Source of the DNA: an uncultured Chloroflexota bacterium
GTDB lineage: Bacteria > Chloroflexota > Anaerolineae > Aggregatilineales > Phototrophicaceae
Length of the DNA: 7,293 bases
NCBI GenBank assembly: GCA_903904765.1
Contig: CAIVEA010000982.1
Coordinates: forward strand, 1 to 7,293
Direction: 5' to 3'
Positions 1 to 6,518 of the stretch are shown here, one piece after another. Below the pieces are notes generated by a model that ran no database searches, was not told the DNA's origin, and saw only the letters and a list, made by a program, of their open reading frames with translations. The position numbers and the translations under genes were made by a program. The first letter of the stretch is position 1; every line of letters begins with the position of its first letter.

Positions 1-928
1 CCGGGGTTTCACTACAATCCGGCGAGGCAACAGGACACCGATCACTAAATGAACATCCTCGCGGCAGTTTCAGAAGATTCGGCGGTTGACCGCGCATCGG
101 GGTTAAGCGATCCACCTTATTCTCCATTCTCGGAATGGAGTTCAACAGTCCCACTGTGTACGGATGCCGGGGATTGCTGAAAATGCGCGTTGTGGATGCC
201 GTTTCGATAACCTGTCCGGCGTACATCACCGCAACACGATCCGTCGTCTCGGCAACCACCCCCATATCGTGCGAAACCAGCACGATAGCCATTCCTGTCG
301 TCTCTTGTAACTGGATCATCAGCGCCAGTATCTGATCTTGAATAGTCACATCCAGCGCTGTCGTGGGTTCATCGGCCAGCAGCAGCTTGGGCTGACAGGC
401 CATCGCCATCGCAATCACCACCCGCTGCCGCATACCACCAGACATCCGGTGCGGGTGTTCATCAATCCGCGTCTGGGGGCTGGAAATCCCCACCTGCTGG
501 AGCAAGTGGATACCCATCTCACGCGCTTGCTTGCCTTTGATTCCCTTGTGAACCCGCAAACTCTCCGTGATCTGATCGCCAATTGACCACACTGGATTCA
601 GACTGGTCATCGGGTCTTGGAAGATCATCCCGATGTCCACACCCCGTATCCTCTGCATCTCGTGTTCGGATAATCGCAAAAGATCGCGCCCCAAAAACGA
701 GACTTCGCCGTTTACGGTACGGGCAGGTGGTTCAGGCAGTATCCGCATGATTGACCGGCATAACACCGATTTCCCACTACCCGATTCACCGACAATCCCC
801 AGCGTTTTCCCCGCTTCAACCCAGATGGACACATTTCGATTCGCCGCAATCGTTCCACCCCGAACGCGAATTTCGGTGGTGAGATTATTGACCTTGAGCA
901 AAGGATTAGGTGCAGTCAGATCAGCCAT
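1..928 (-). CDS. Oligopeptide/dipeptide ABC transporter ATP-binding protein (OppD/DppD family), partial at left edge
   Basis: Cytoplasmic ATPase subunit that would power import of di- or oligopeptides through a membrane permease pair fed by a substrate-binding protein. The 309 visible residues contain every ABC motif in order: Walker A GESGSGKS (47-54), Q-loop Gln104 in FQDPMTSLNP, signature MSGGMRQR (162-169), Walker B LLLADEP with Glu187, and H-loop His220. The C-terminal oligo_HPY extension follows, with HPYTVGLL (255-262) and the Cys-containing GCSFSDRCP (291-299). The last codons lie beyond position 1; relatives usually have about 320-350 residues. The ATG at 926-928 puts LLKVNNLTTEI at the usual place near the N terminus. 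The only purine-rich box (GAGGGG, 948-953) is 19 nt away, so an in-frame GTG at 932-934, 13 nt from that box, is an alternative start. It lies 45 nt downstream of the M55 peptidase fragment on the same strand, which suggests a former dpp-like operon. OppD and DppD cannot be told apart here, so no symbol is given. Confidence 0.95.
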   Translation of the reverse strand, partial: MADLTAPNPLLKVNNLTTEIRVRGGTIAANRNVSIWVEAGKTLGIVGESGSGKSVLCRSIMRILPEPPARTVNGEVSFLGRDLLRLSEHEMQRIRGVDIGMIFQDPMTSLNPVWSIGDQITESLRVHKGIKGKQAREMGIHLLQQVGISSPQTRIDEHPHRMSGGMRQRVVIAMAMACQPKLLLADEPTTALDVTIQDQILALMIQLQETTGMAIVLVSHDMGVVAETTDRVAVMYAGQVIETASTTRIFSNPRHPYTVGLLNSIPRMENKVDRLTPMRGQPPNLLKLPRGCSFSDRCPVASPDCSETP

Positions 929-973
929 AATCACGCGCAGGACAGCGCCCCTCGATCAGCACACAAGAATGAT

Positions 974-1342
974 TCAATAAACCGAATCGGCCACATGCAA
1001 AGCGATGTACATCAGTGCGCTCAACAACCCCATCCCTTCACGCCAATCATGGAAGCTGAACTCCACTGTGCGCCCATTTACCCGTTTGACAGTGGGTAGC
1101 CAACTGCACACTTCAGCCATCGCCGTAGATGTGAACTCAAACCCCATCGAAGATGGAGATTGCACCTTAAACGGCTGTAATTGAGCCGCATTCCGCACAG
1201 CTCGCTGTGCGCCCTCACGGATACGAGCTTGACCCACCGATGGATGTAGCAATCGCGCCGTGAAACGCTCAATGCCTTCCTTCACCACCACACCTTCTAT
1301 CCCCGGAAACAACGCCTGTGCCTCAGCAATCTTGCATACGAT
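974..1342 (-). pseudogene. C-terminal fragment of an M55-family D-aminopeptidase (DppA family)
   Basis: About 120 residues match the C-terminal half of M55 zinc D-aminopeptidases. Visible are EAQALFPGIEGVVVKEGIERF, the LLHPSVGQARIREGAQRAV helix, the TAMAEVCSWLP segment, and the terminal GRTVEFSF...EGMGLLSALMYIAL region. By recall these align to about residue 160 onward of the roughly 274-residue Bacillus subtilis DppA. The family's Zn ligands (Asp8, Glu10, His60, His104, Glu133) and catalytic His115 all lie in the missing N-terminal part, so this piece cannot be an active peptidase. Upstream in the same frame the sequence changes to recombinase-like sequence, with the junction between about 1324 and 1345. 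No stop or frameshift lies inside the fragment, which suggests a recent break or expression as part of a chimera. The stop is at 974-976, 45 nt before the ABC ATPase start. In Bacillus dppA heads the dppABCDE operon, so the neighbour fits. An assembly chimera is the main alternative. Confidence 0.82.
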
Positions 1343-1608
1343 CCGATCACGTGCCTTTCCGTGACTGATGTACCCGCCGTATTCCTGCCAGTTCGGGGTC
1401 ACCCGTCGCACATCATCCACCTCAAGTGGAACGGGTTGCCCACACCGATCCCGGAATGCACAGCCTTCATCCTGAAGCTGACGACAGATTTTCTCACGCC
1501 CCTTCTGCCCAGCGTACAAAGTCAAGATACGCTCGGCACACGCATAGTAGCCCCGCCACACCGCTTCAGACTGCGGCGGCGCATCCCCCGTTCGACCAAA
1601 CGGGCAGG
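1343..1608 (-). pseudogene. Internal fragment of a large serine recombinase (Recombinase domain)
   Basis: The frame reads CPFGRTGDAPP, then EAVWRGYYACAERILTLYAG, KGREKICRQLQDEGCAFRDR, GQPVPLEVDDVRRV, and NWQEYGGYISHGKARDR. This order is typical of the Recombinase domain that follows the catalytic domain in large serine recombinases: a helix ending in LYAG, a 'which L..eG..frdr.G' segment, a 'DDVRRV' helix and an 'NW.EYGG' segment. The catalytic resolvase domain, with its nucleophilic Ser, and the zinc-ribbon/coiled-coil C terminus are both absent, so the fragment is inactive. It starts directly at the 3' end of the kinase gene and runs without a stop into the M55 peptidase fragment. A GTG at 1679-1681 region is not needed to explain it; a coupled GTG just before the kinase stop (around 1619-1621) could in principle start a chimeric protein. 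The family assignment is from remembered motifs, not a search. It is probably the relic of an integrated element or cassette. Confidence 0.6.
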
Positions 1609-4600
1609 CTATACGCTGCACAGCGGCTCGATCCGATATTGAATACGTTCGGCGCAAGTGAAGTCTGGAATATAGCGATTCGCACGCAACCATGCGATTA
1701 GCTCATCCAATGACTGCTCGGCAATTTGCCATTCAATAACGCTGCCCTCCCATCCCGCAGAATATGTCGTTTTCCCATCCGGGCTGAATCGGGCTTCCCA
1801 CGCAAAACTCTCATGCCCGTAAAAGCGCCGGATTTCTTCGCCCGTTGCATAATCCCACAGGATTACCACAGCAGATTGATCGGCGGAAATGACGTAACGC
1901 TGATCGCTACTCAAATCGAGATAGCGCACCCAGTTGCCATGACAACAGAAACGCCGAATTTCCGCACCTGTTTCATAGTCGAACAGGATTATTTCGCCAC
2001 TACCCATACCCGCAAGCGCAGTCGTGGTGTCAGGGACAAGCTTCAGACCCAGAACCGGAACCTTTGACAGAATGTGGCGTACTGGTTCTCCGGTCTTCGC
2101 ATCCCACACCACAATGCCGCTGATACCCTGTCTGCCCGAACCGGTGATGATGTACTGCTGATCTTCGGTGAATAAGCTGACATTCACCCACTGATCGGTA
2201 TTCAATCGCAGCACTTCTTCGCCGGTCTCCCTGTTCCAGACAATCGTATCGCCATGAACCGTTTCAGACCACGCATCCCCCCACTGCATTGTACTGCCGA
2301 TCACAAACTGTCCGTCCGGGCTGAATGCCACCCATGTCGGAAGGTAGTCAAATCCCGTGAATGACCGGATTCGAGCACCGGTCGCCACATCCCACAGGAT
2401 GAAGCTACCTTTTGCAGAAGCACCATACCAGTCCGCAGAAGCGACCATCAATTGCTGAGCATCCGGGCTGAAGACCAACCGCCATACAAACCCCTCAGCA
2501 CCGCTGAAGCGCCGGATTTCCTCACCCGTTGCCCGGTCTTGCATGATGACCTCGCCGCCACCTGTGCCTAGCATCAGGTAACGGTTATCCGGGCTGACCA
2601 CCGCAAAGGTGAAACGTTCATCACGATTCCCGAAGCGGCGAATTTCACCCGACGACGGCATATCCCACACCACAAGATAGGCCTGTTCGGTGCCATATAC
2701 TCCCAATTTACCTTGTGTACTGACTGCCAGAGATGAAATAGACTGTTTTTCCGACTTGTAAAAGGAAAGGCCATAAGCGGGCTGCCACTGATTAATGTCC
2801 CAAGCACGTAGATGACCTAGTTCACTAAAAAACACAGTACGTCCATCCGGTGACAACGCCAACTCGCTCGGATTGGCAATGGTGTTGTGTTCGCGCAACA
2901 AAGTTCCAGTCACACCATCCCACAGGTACAACCCACCATCGCGGGTGATAGAGATAACACGATTCCCCGAAACGAATGCCACACCGTTAACACGCGAACC
3001 AATATCCTCAAACGTCAACAACGGGTTGCCGCTTGCCACATCCCACTGAATCATCGTTCCGTCTGCCGAACCTGACAGGAGTGTTTGTCCATCCGCGCTG
3101 AACACCACGCAGTCTACTGCGTCCGTATGACCCTCATAGCGTTGGATCACGCTGCCCATTTCGATATTCCACTGGATAAGCGTCATATCGTCAGACGCGG
3201 AAACGAAAGTCTTTCCATCTGGGCTGATTGCTAGACCGTTAATCCCGGCAGTATGCCCCTCGAACCGACGCAACACCTTTCCATCCATCAGCGACCACAT
3301 CGTAACGGTTCCGTCTGATGAAGCCGACAATGCTGTCTGACTATCCGCACCGAACACGATGCTCATCACACGCCCAGCAATCCCTTGCATGCGCCTGATT
3401 TCCACCTGATGCTGAGCATCCCACAGGATAAGTTCACTGGTGGTACATGTTTCTTCAGCATCAGTACAGCTCCCGGACAGGATGAAGCGTCCATCAGGGC
3501 TGATAGTGACGGCACTAACGCGATTCTGATGTCCGTACAGAACTGACCGAAGTCCCCCACCCTGAGCAATCTCACGCAAAGCAATTTCGGCTTCCGGCGG
3601 CGGATCTTCCAAATTCAGCGATTCCAACGCCAGTTGCAACGCTAGAATGGAATCGTCATGTCCATAGGCATCAATCGCACTAGAGGCCAGCACCAGACTA
3701 TGATTCACATCCGCAGTTCGCTGTGCCGCGCTCCGTGCCTCCTGCGCCTGCTGTTCGCGGCTATAAGCGAACAGCGCCAGCAACACTGCCACGCCTGTGA
3801 ACACCGTCAGCCCGACCACCAGATAGCGCAGACGGTTCGCAGATCGCAACTGCTGTTCAGCCAGTTGCCGCTGCGTGGTCAGTTCGCGCCGTTGCCGTTC
3901 CTGTTCGGCATTCTCTTGGCGTGTGCGTTCTGCAATGCTCGTCTCAAGGAAACTCCGTTCCGCCTGCGTGAGTGCCAGTTTGCTCTCTGCGGCCCATCCT
4001 GCCATCTGTTCGAGACGAGAACCATGCAGCAAGTAACTCGGATCGCGCCCTGCCTGACTCCATTCCACCGCAGATGCAGACAGCATACGCTGCTGACGAA
4101 TATCATGGCGACTTTCGTTCAACCACGTCCGCAACCGTTCCCATTCCCGCAAAATCGCCTCGTGAGCGATCTCAACCGTCGGGCGACGGCTTGCAGGATC
4201 ATGGTCGAGTGTTAGCAAACGGTAAGCGGCGTAGGTATCCAGCATCTCATCCATCAGATCGTCGTCAGACAGCGACAGTAATTCCGAACGCGGCACGCGC
4301 CGTCGTGTATCCTCCGCCCCTTCACCCAGTGCGATGAGGCGCAAAAACATCTGCCGAATCGCATCCTGTCCAGCAGCATCCTGTTCGTGATACAGTCCTT
4401 CCGCCCGTTTTGCCAGCGCGCCCGCTGCACCACCCAGCGCCAGATAAGCCTCATGCGTTAGCACGCGATTTGCACGCTGCTCGAACAACTCGGTCAGTGC
4501 GTACTGAAGCAGCGGAAGTGCGCCCGGCTGATAATGGACATCGCCCGCGATAGTGGCAACCAGTCCCGGTTCGAACGTGATGCCAACCCGCGCTGCTGGC

Positions 4601-6342
4601 TTGGCGATAGCGGATTCCAGTTCATCCGACGACAATGGCATAACCGTTTCCATACGGCTACGTACCAATTCGCCAAAATCCGGGTACTGCAAGGGGCGAT
4701 CATAGAAATCGGCACGCAGCGTGATGATGATGCGTACCCGACTGCGCGGATCAGTCACGCTCTGACAGATGAGATCAATGAAGTGGGTACGCTTCGCTTC
4801 ATCTTCCACCAGCGTGAAAACTTCCTCAAACTGATCTATGACGATGACTAACTCGCTGTCATCATCTGGCAGAATCAAGCTGGCAATACGCACCAACCCG
4901 CGCCCATCGCGCTCCAGATGTTCGCGCAAATTGGACGTTTGGTTCGCCGCGACCCGCGTCAGCGCAATCTCCAATTCATCCAGCGGATGAACACCGGGTT
5001 TCATCTCGATCACAAACCAGCGGTCAGAGCCGCGCAAATCGCCACGCCACAACGCAGGCATCACCCCCGCTTTGACGACACTCGATTTACCGCTGCCACT
5101 CGGTCCGATGACGGCGAGAAAACGTGCCAACTTATCATGTTCGCCCAGCCGCTGCATAATGTGCTGGATCAGACGTTCACGCCCAAAAAAGTCGTTGGCA
5201 TCAGCGATTTGGAAGGCACGCAGGCCTTTGTATGGATTTTCGGGTTCAGCAAATGCCACCAGAGTCGAGTCGGCAGTGACCGAGGACCCGGCGGCATTAT
5301 CGGACACAATCAGGTTGATCTGACGAGCTTTGACGATAGCCTGCACACGACTACGCACATGAAGCTTTTGATAGACGCTATGAATGTGCCATTTGACGGT
5401 TGCCATAGTAACGAATAGGCGCTGTGCAATGTCTTTGTTGCTGCACCCATCCACGATCATCTGGAGGATTTCTTGCTCGCGGAGGGTCAACTGCTCCACG
5501 ATGCTATCGCCAGACTGCCGGATGAGCGCGGCTTCACGCCGGAAATCAGCAGCCAGCGCCAGCACATCGGCGTAACGCTGTGCAGGGTTCTTGGCTGTCG
5601 CCTTCTGCACAATGCCATTGATCCCGTCCGCAACATCTGCCGGCAAACTGGTGATGAGCGGCAGCGGTTCGTTGAGATGTTTGTACATGCGCTCAACTGA
5701 TGAGCAGTTCGGAAAAGGATGCTGCCCCGTCAACAATTCGTACAACATGACACCAAGACTATAAATATCGGTTTGCGGCGTAACAGGATCGCTGCGCGCC
5801 TGTTCGGGCGACAGATAATCAGGTGAACCCAACACCACGCCCGACCCCGTGAGCGCACCGTCCGTTGCTGCCACATCTTTAGCGATTCCGAAGTCCGATA
5901 GATAGGCGTTACCGTCTTCATCCAGCAGGATATTGGCGGGCTTCAAATCGCGGTGAACGACACCGTTCCGATGTGCAACCGCCAGCGCCGATGCCACCTG
6001 ATCAATCAACAATGCGGCAGCTTCCAGTTGAAAAGGGGTGTTTACCAGTGCATCGCGCAGATTGCCCCCACGCAACCAGCGCATCACCAGATATGCGCCA
6101 TCCAAATCGCGCCAGTAGTCATACAACGGCACAATGTGAAGATGTTCGAGTCGTGCAATAATCTGCGCTTCCGTTTCAAAGCGACGAATAAAATCCGGTT
6201 GGTTGGCAAAATGGGGGAGGATAATTTTGATGGCGACTTCGCGCCCAATGGTACTCTGGGTGGCGCGATGAACAACGCCAAAACCGCCACTGCCGATCCG
6301 TTCGTGCAATTCATAACCTTTGATCGTCGGTGAAGTGCTCAT
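1609..6342 (-). CDS. Ser/Thr protein kinase - LuxR-type HTH - nSTAND1 NTPase - transmembrane - 14x WD40 signalling protein
   Basis: A 1577-residue signalling protein. Residues 9-270 are a Hanks-type Ser/Thr kinase with an intact active site: glycine loop GSGGFG (17-22), Lys39, helix-C Glu58, HRDLKPAN (130-137), DFG (150-152) and SPE (178-180). Residues 283-345 are a LuxR/GerE helix-turn-helix (LTLREQEIL, NKDIAQRLFV, TVKWHIHSVYQKL). Residues 369 to about 800 form an nSTAND1-like NTPase, with ENPYKGLRAF and FFGRERL, Walker A GPSGSGKSS (413-421), Walker B VIDQFEEVF (Asp503), RADFYDRP (543-550) and GALPLLQYAL (607-616). A coiled coil (about 797-837) leads to one membrane helix (839-860). Fourteen WD40-like repeats (about 937-1540) and a conserved tail ending CAERIQYRIEPLC follow. 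The kinase must be cytoplasmic, so the propellers are probably outside. The ATG at 6340-6342 has GAGGA 7 nt upstream. The STAND part suggests ligand-driven oligomerisation; the ligand and substrates are unknown. Confidence 0.95.
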   Translation of the reverse strand: MSTSPTIKGYELHERIGSGGFGVVHRATQSTIGREVAIKIILPHFANQPDFIRRFETEAQIIARLEHLHIVPLYDYWRDLDGAYLVMRWLRGGNLRDALVNTPFQLEAAALLIDQVASALAVAHRNGVVHRDLKPANILLDEDGNAYLSDFGIAKDVAATDGALTGSGVVLGSPDYLSPEQARSDPVTPQTDIYSLGVMLYELLTGQHPFPNCSSVERMYKHLNEPLPLITSLPADVADGINGIVQKATAKNPAQRYADVLALAADFRREAALIRQSGDSIVEQLTLREQEILQMIVDGCSNKDIAQRLFVTMATVKWHIHSVYQKLHVRSRVQAIVKARQINLIVSDNAAGSSVTADSTLVAFAEPENPYKGLRAFQIADANDFFGRERLIQHIMQRLGEHDKLARFLAVIGPSGSGKSSVVKAGVMPALWRGDLRGSDRWFVIEMKPGVHPLDELEIALTRVAANQTSNLREHLERDGRGLVRIASLILPDDDSELVIVIDQFEEVFTLVEDEAKRTHFIDLICQSVTDPRSRVRIIITLRADFYDRPLQYPDFGELVRSRMETVMPLSSDELESAIAKPAARVGITFEPGLVATIAGDVHYQPGALPLLQYALTELFEQRANRVLTHEAYLALGGAAGALAKRAEGLYHEQDAAGQDAIRQMFLRLIALGEGAEDTRRRVPRSELLSLSDDDLMDEMLDTYAAYRLLTLDHDPASRRPTVEIAHEAILREWERLRTWLNESRHDIRQQRMLSASAVEWSQAGRDPSYLLHGSRLEQMAGWAAESKLALTQAERSFLETSIAERTRQENAEQERQRRELTTQRQLAEQQLRSANRLRYLVVGLTVFTGVAVLLALFAYSREQQAQEARSAAQRTADVNHSLVLASSAIDAYGHDDSILALQLALESLNLEDPPPEAEIALREIAQGGGLRSVLYGHQNRVSAVTISPDGRFILSGSCTDAEETCTTSELILWDAQHQVEIRRMQGIAGRVMSIVFGADSQTALSASSDGTVTMWSLMDGKVLRRFEGHTAGINGLAISPDGKTFVSASDDMTLIQWNIEMGSVIQRYEGHTDAVDCVVFSADGQTLLSGSADGTMIQWDVASGNPLLTFEDIGSRVNGVAFVSGNRVISITRDGGLYLWDGVTGTLLREHNTIANPSELALSPDGRTVFFSELGHLRAWDINQWQPAYGLSFYKSEKQSISSLAVSTQGKLGVYGTEQAYLVVWDMPSSGEIRRFGNRDERFTFAVVSPDNRYLMLGTGGGEVIMQDRATGEEIRRFSGAEGFVWRLVFSPDAQQLMVASADWYGASAKGSFILWDVATGARIRSFTGFDYLPTWVAFSPDGQFVIGSTMQWGDAWSETVHGDTIVWNRETGEEVLRLNTDQWVNVSLFTEDQQYIITGSGRQGISGIVVWDAKTGEPVRHILSKVPVLGLKLVPDTTTALAGMGSGEIILFDYETGAEIRRFCCHGNWVRYLDLSSDQRYVISADQSAVVILWDYATGEEIRRFYGHESFAWEARFSPDGKTTYSAGWEGSVIEWQIAEQSLDELIAWLRANRYIPDFTCAERIQYRIEPLCSV
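1723..3534 (-). repeat. Region encoding 14 WD40-like repeats (two seven-bladed propellers)
   Basis: Coding repeat inside the large kinase gene. Fourteen diverged units can be counted by their endings (ILWD, TMWS, IQWN, IQWD, YLWD, RAWD, VVWD, IMQD, ILWD, IVWN, VVWD, ILFD, ILWD, IEWQ) and by their central 'SPDG' turns. Units 1-7 cover about residues 937-1227 and units 8-14 about 1240-1540. The first block keeps the canonical GH dipeptide in several units (GHQN, GHTAG, GHTDA); the second block mostly replaces it and shares the motif TG-EIRRF between units. Units 9-11 carry longer loops. This is a protein-level repeat; DNA identity between units is low. Confidence 0.85.
3763..3828 (-). other. 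Segment encoding the single transmembrane helix of the kinase protein
   Basis: Residues 839-860 (RYLVVGLTVFTGVAVLLALFAY) form the only long hydrophobic stretch in the protein. It is preceded by a charged, Gln/Glu/Arg-rich coiled-coil segment and an RLR cluster, and followed by a charged SREQQAQEAR segment. With an N-terminal cytoplasmic kinase, this places everything after residue 861, including the WD40 repeats, on the outer side of the membrane. The orientation is inferred, since positive charges occur on both sides. Confidence 0.8.
5308..5496 (-). other. Segment encoding the LuxR/GerE-type helix-turn-helix embedded in the kinase protein
   Basis: Residues 283-345 of the large protein match the family pattern 'LT.RE.E.L......G.SNK.IA..L.....TVK.H...V..KL.V..R..A'. 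Seen are LTLREQEILQMIVDG, CSNKDIAQRLFVTMATVKWH and VYQKLHVRSRVQAIVKARQ. The core positions expected for DNA contact and folding (Thr286, Glu289, Asn302, Lys303, Ile305, Leu309, Thr315, Val316, Lys317) are kept, so binding ability looks intact. It sits between the kinase domain and the STAND NTPase, an unusual internal position for a domain that is normally C-terminal. Confidence 0.85.
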
Positions 6343-6349
6343 CGGTGGA

Positions 6350-6354
6350 TCCTC
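6350..6354 (-). promoter_or_regulatory. Ribosome binding site of the kinase gene
   Basis: GAGGA on the minus strand, separated by 7 nt from the ATG at 6340-6342. It supports this start, which also places the glycine-rich loop at residue 17, as expected for a kinase domain that begins near the N terminus. Confidence 0.75.
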
Positions 6355-6380
6355 GCAAATAGGGTTTTATTTCTAAGTAC

Positions 6381-6386
6381 ATTATA
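6381..6386 (-). promoter_or_regulatory. Candidate -10 element for the kinase gene
   Basis: The minus strand reads TATAAT, a perfect match to the sigma-70-type -10 consensus, 38 nt before the start codon. This would give a leader of about 30 nt. The best upstream hexamer at 16-nt spacing (TATAGA, 6403-6408) matches the -35 consensus only poorly, so an activator may be needed, or the -10 match may be chance in an AT-rich stretch. Confidence 0.45.
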
Positions 6387-6404
6387 AGCCTCATTTGAGC
6401 GTTC

Positions 6405-6410
6405 TATACT
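6405..6410 (+). promoter_or_regulatory. Weak candidate -10 element for the serine hydrolase gene
   Basis: TATACT on the plus strand differs from the -10 consensus at one position. A poor -35 (TTATAA, 6382-6387) lies 17 nt upstream and overlaps the opposing -10 box. If real, the two divergent promoters overlap and the hydrolase leader is about 100 nt and contains the dyad at 6459-6476. Confidence 0.25.
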
Positions 6411-6458
6411 TTTCCCAATCTCCCCCATGAATGGACTTTTGCCGCATGCTGAAAACAG

Positions 6459-6476
6459 GTTTGCATTTCTGCAAAC
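6459..6476. promoter_or_regulatory. Perfect 18-bp dyad, candidate operator
   Basis: GTTTGCA-tttc-TGCAAAC: two perfect 7-nt arms with a 4-nt centre, in the divergent intergenic region. It lies 42 nt before the hydrolase start codon and about 75 bp upstream of the candidate kinase -10. No T-tract follows and the arms are not GC-rich, so an operator for a dimeric regulator is more likely than a terminator. A small leader hairpin cannot be excluded. Confidence 0.45.
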
Positions 6477-6503
6477 GCGAACGAAACAGGTCACGACTAC
6501 CAT

Positions 6504-6510
6504 AAGGAGG
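6504..6510 (+). promoter_or_regulatory. Ribosome binding site of the serine hydrolase gene
   Basis: AAGGAGG, a full Shine-Dalgarno match, 8 nt before the ATG at 6519-6521. It fixes the start and predicts efficient translation. Confidence 0.9.
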
Positions 6511-6518
6511 TTCAGACC

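Noticed and set aside
633..980. Plus-strand open frame of 115 codons.
   Set aside because: It lies antisense to the Walker A end of the ABC transporter gene, whose motifs are unmistakable on the minus strand.
1612..1693. ATG at 1691-1693 as the start of a 239-codon gene that includes the recombinase and M55 fragments.
   Set aside because: The first 27 or so codons lie inside the conserved tail of the kinase in another frame and show no homology; this is an accidental extension of the open frame.
1361..1701. Two overlapping plus-strand open frames opposite the recombinase remnant and kinase tail.
   Set aside because: Low-complexity translations without motifs; the minus strand explains this stretch better.
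3658..4215. Plus-strand open frame of 185 codons opposite the kinase gene.
   Set aside because: It is antisense to a region with clear coiled-coil, membrane and STAND protein sequence, is rich in His, Arg, Gln and Pro without any motif, and has no ribosome binding site.
4918..5418. Plus-strand open frame of 166 codons opposite the LuxR and NTPase-encoding region.
   Set aside because: It mirrors the strongly conserved Walker A and HTH coding sequence on the other strand; its translation shows no recognisable family.
6459..6476. Dyad as a transcription terminator.
   Set aside because: The arms are AT-rich, no T-run follows on either strand, and it lies between two gene starts.
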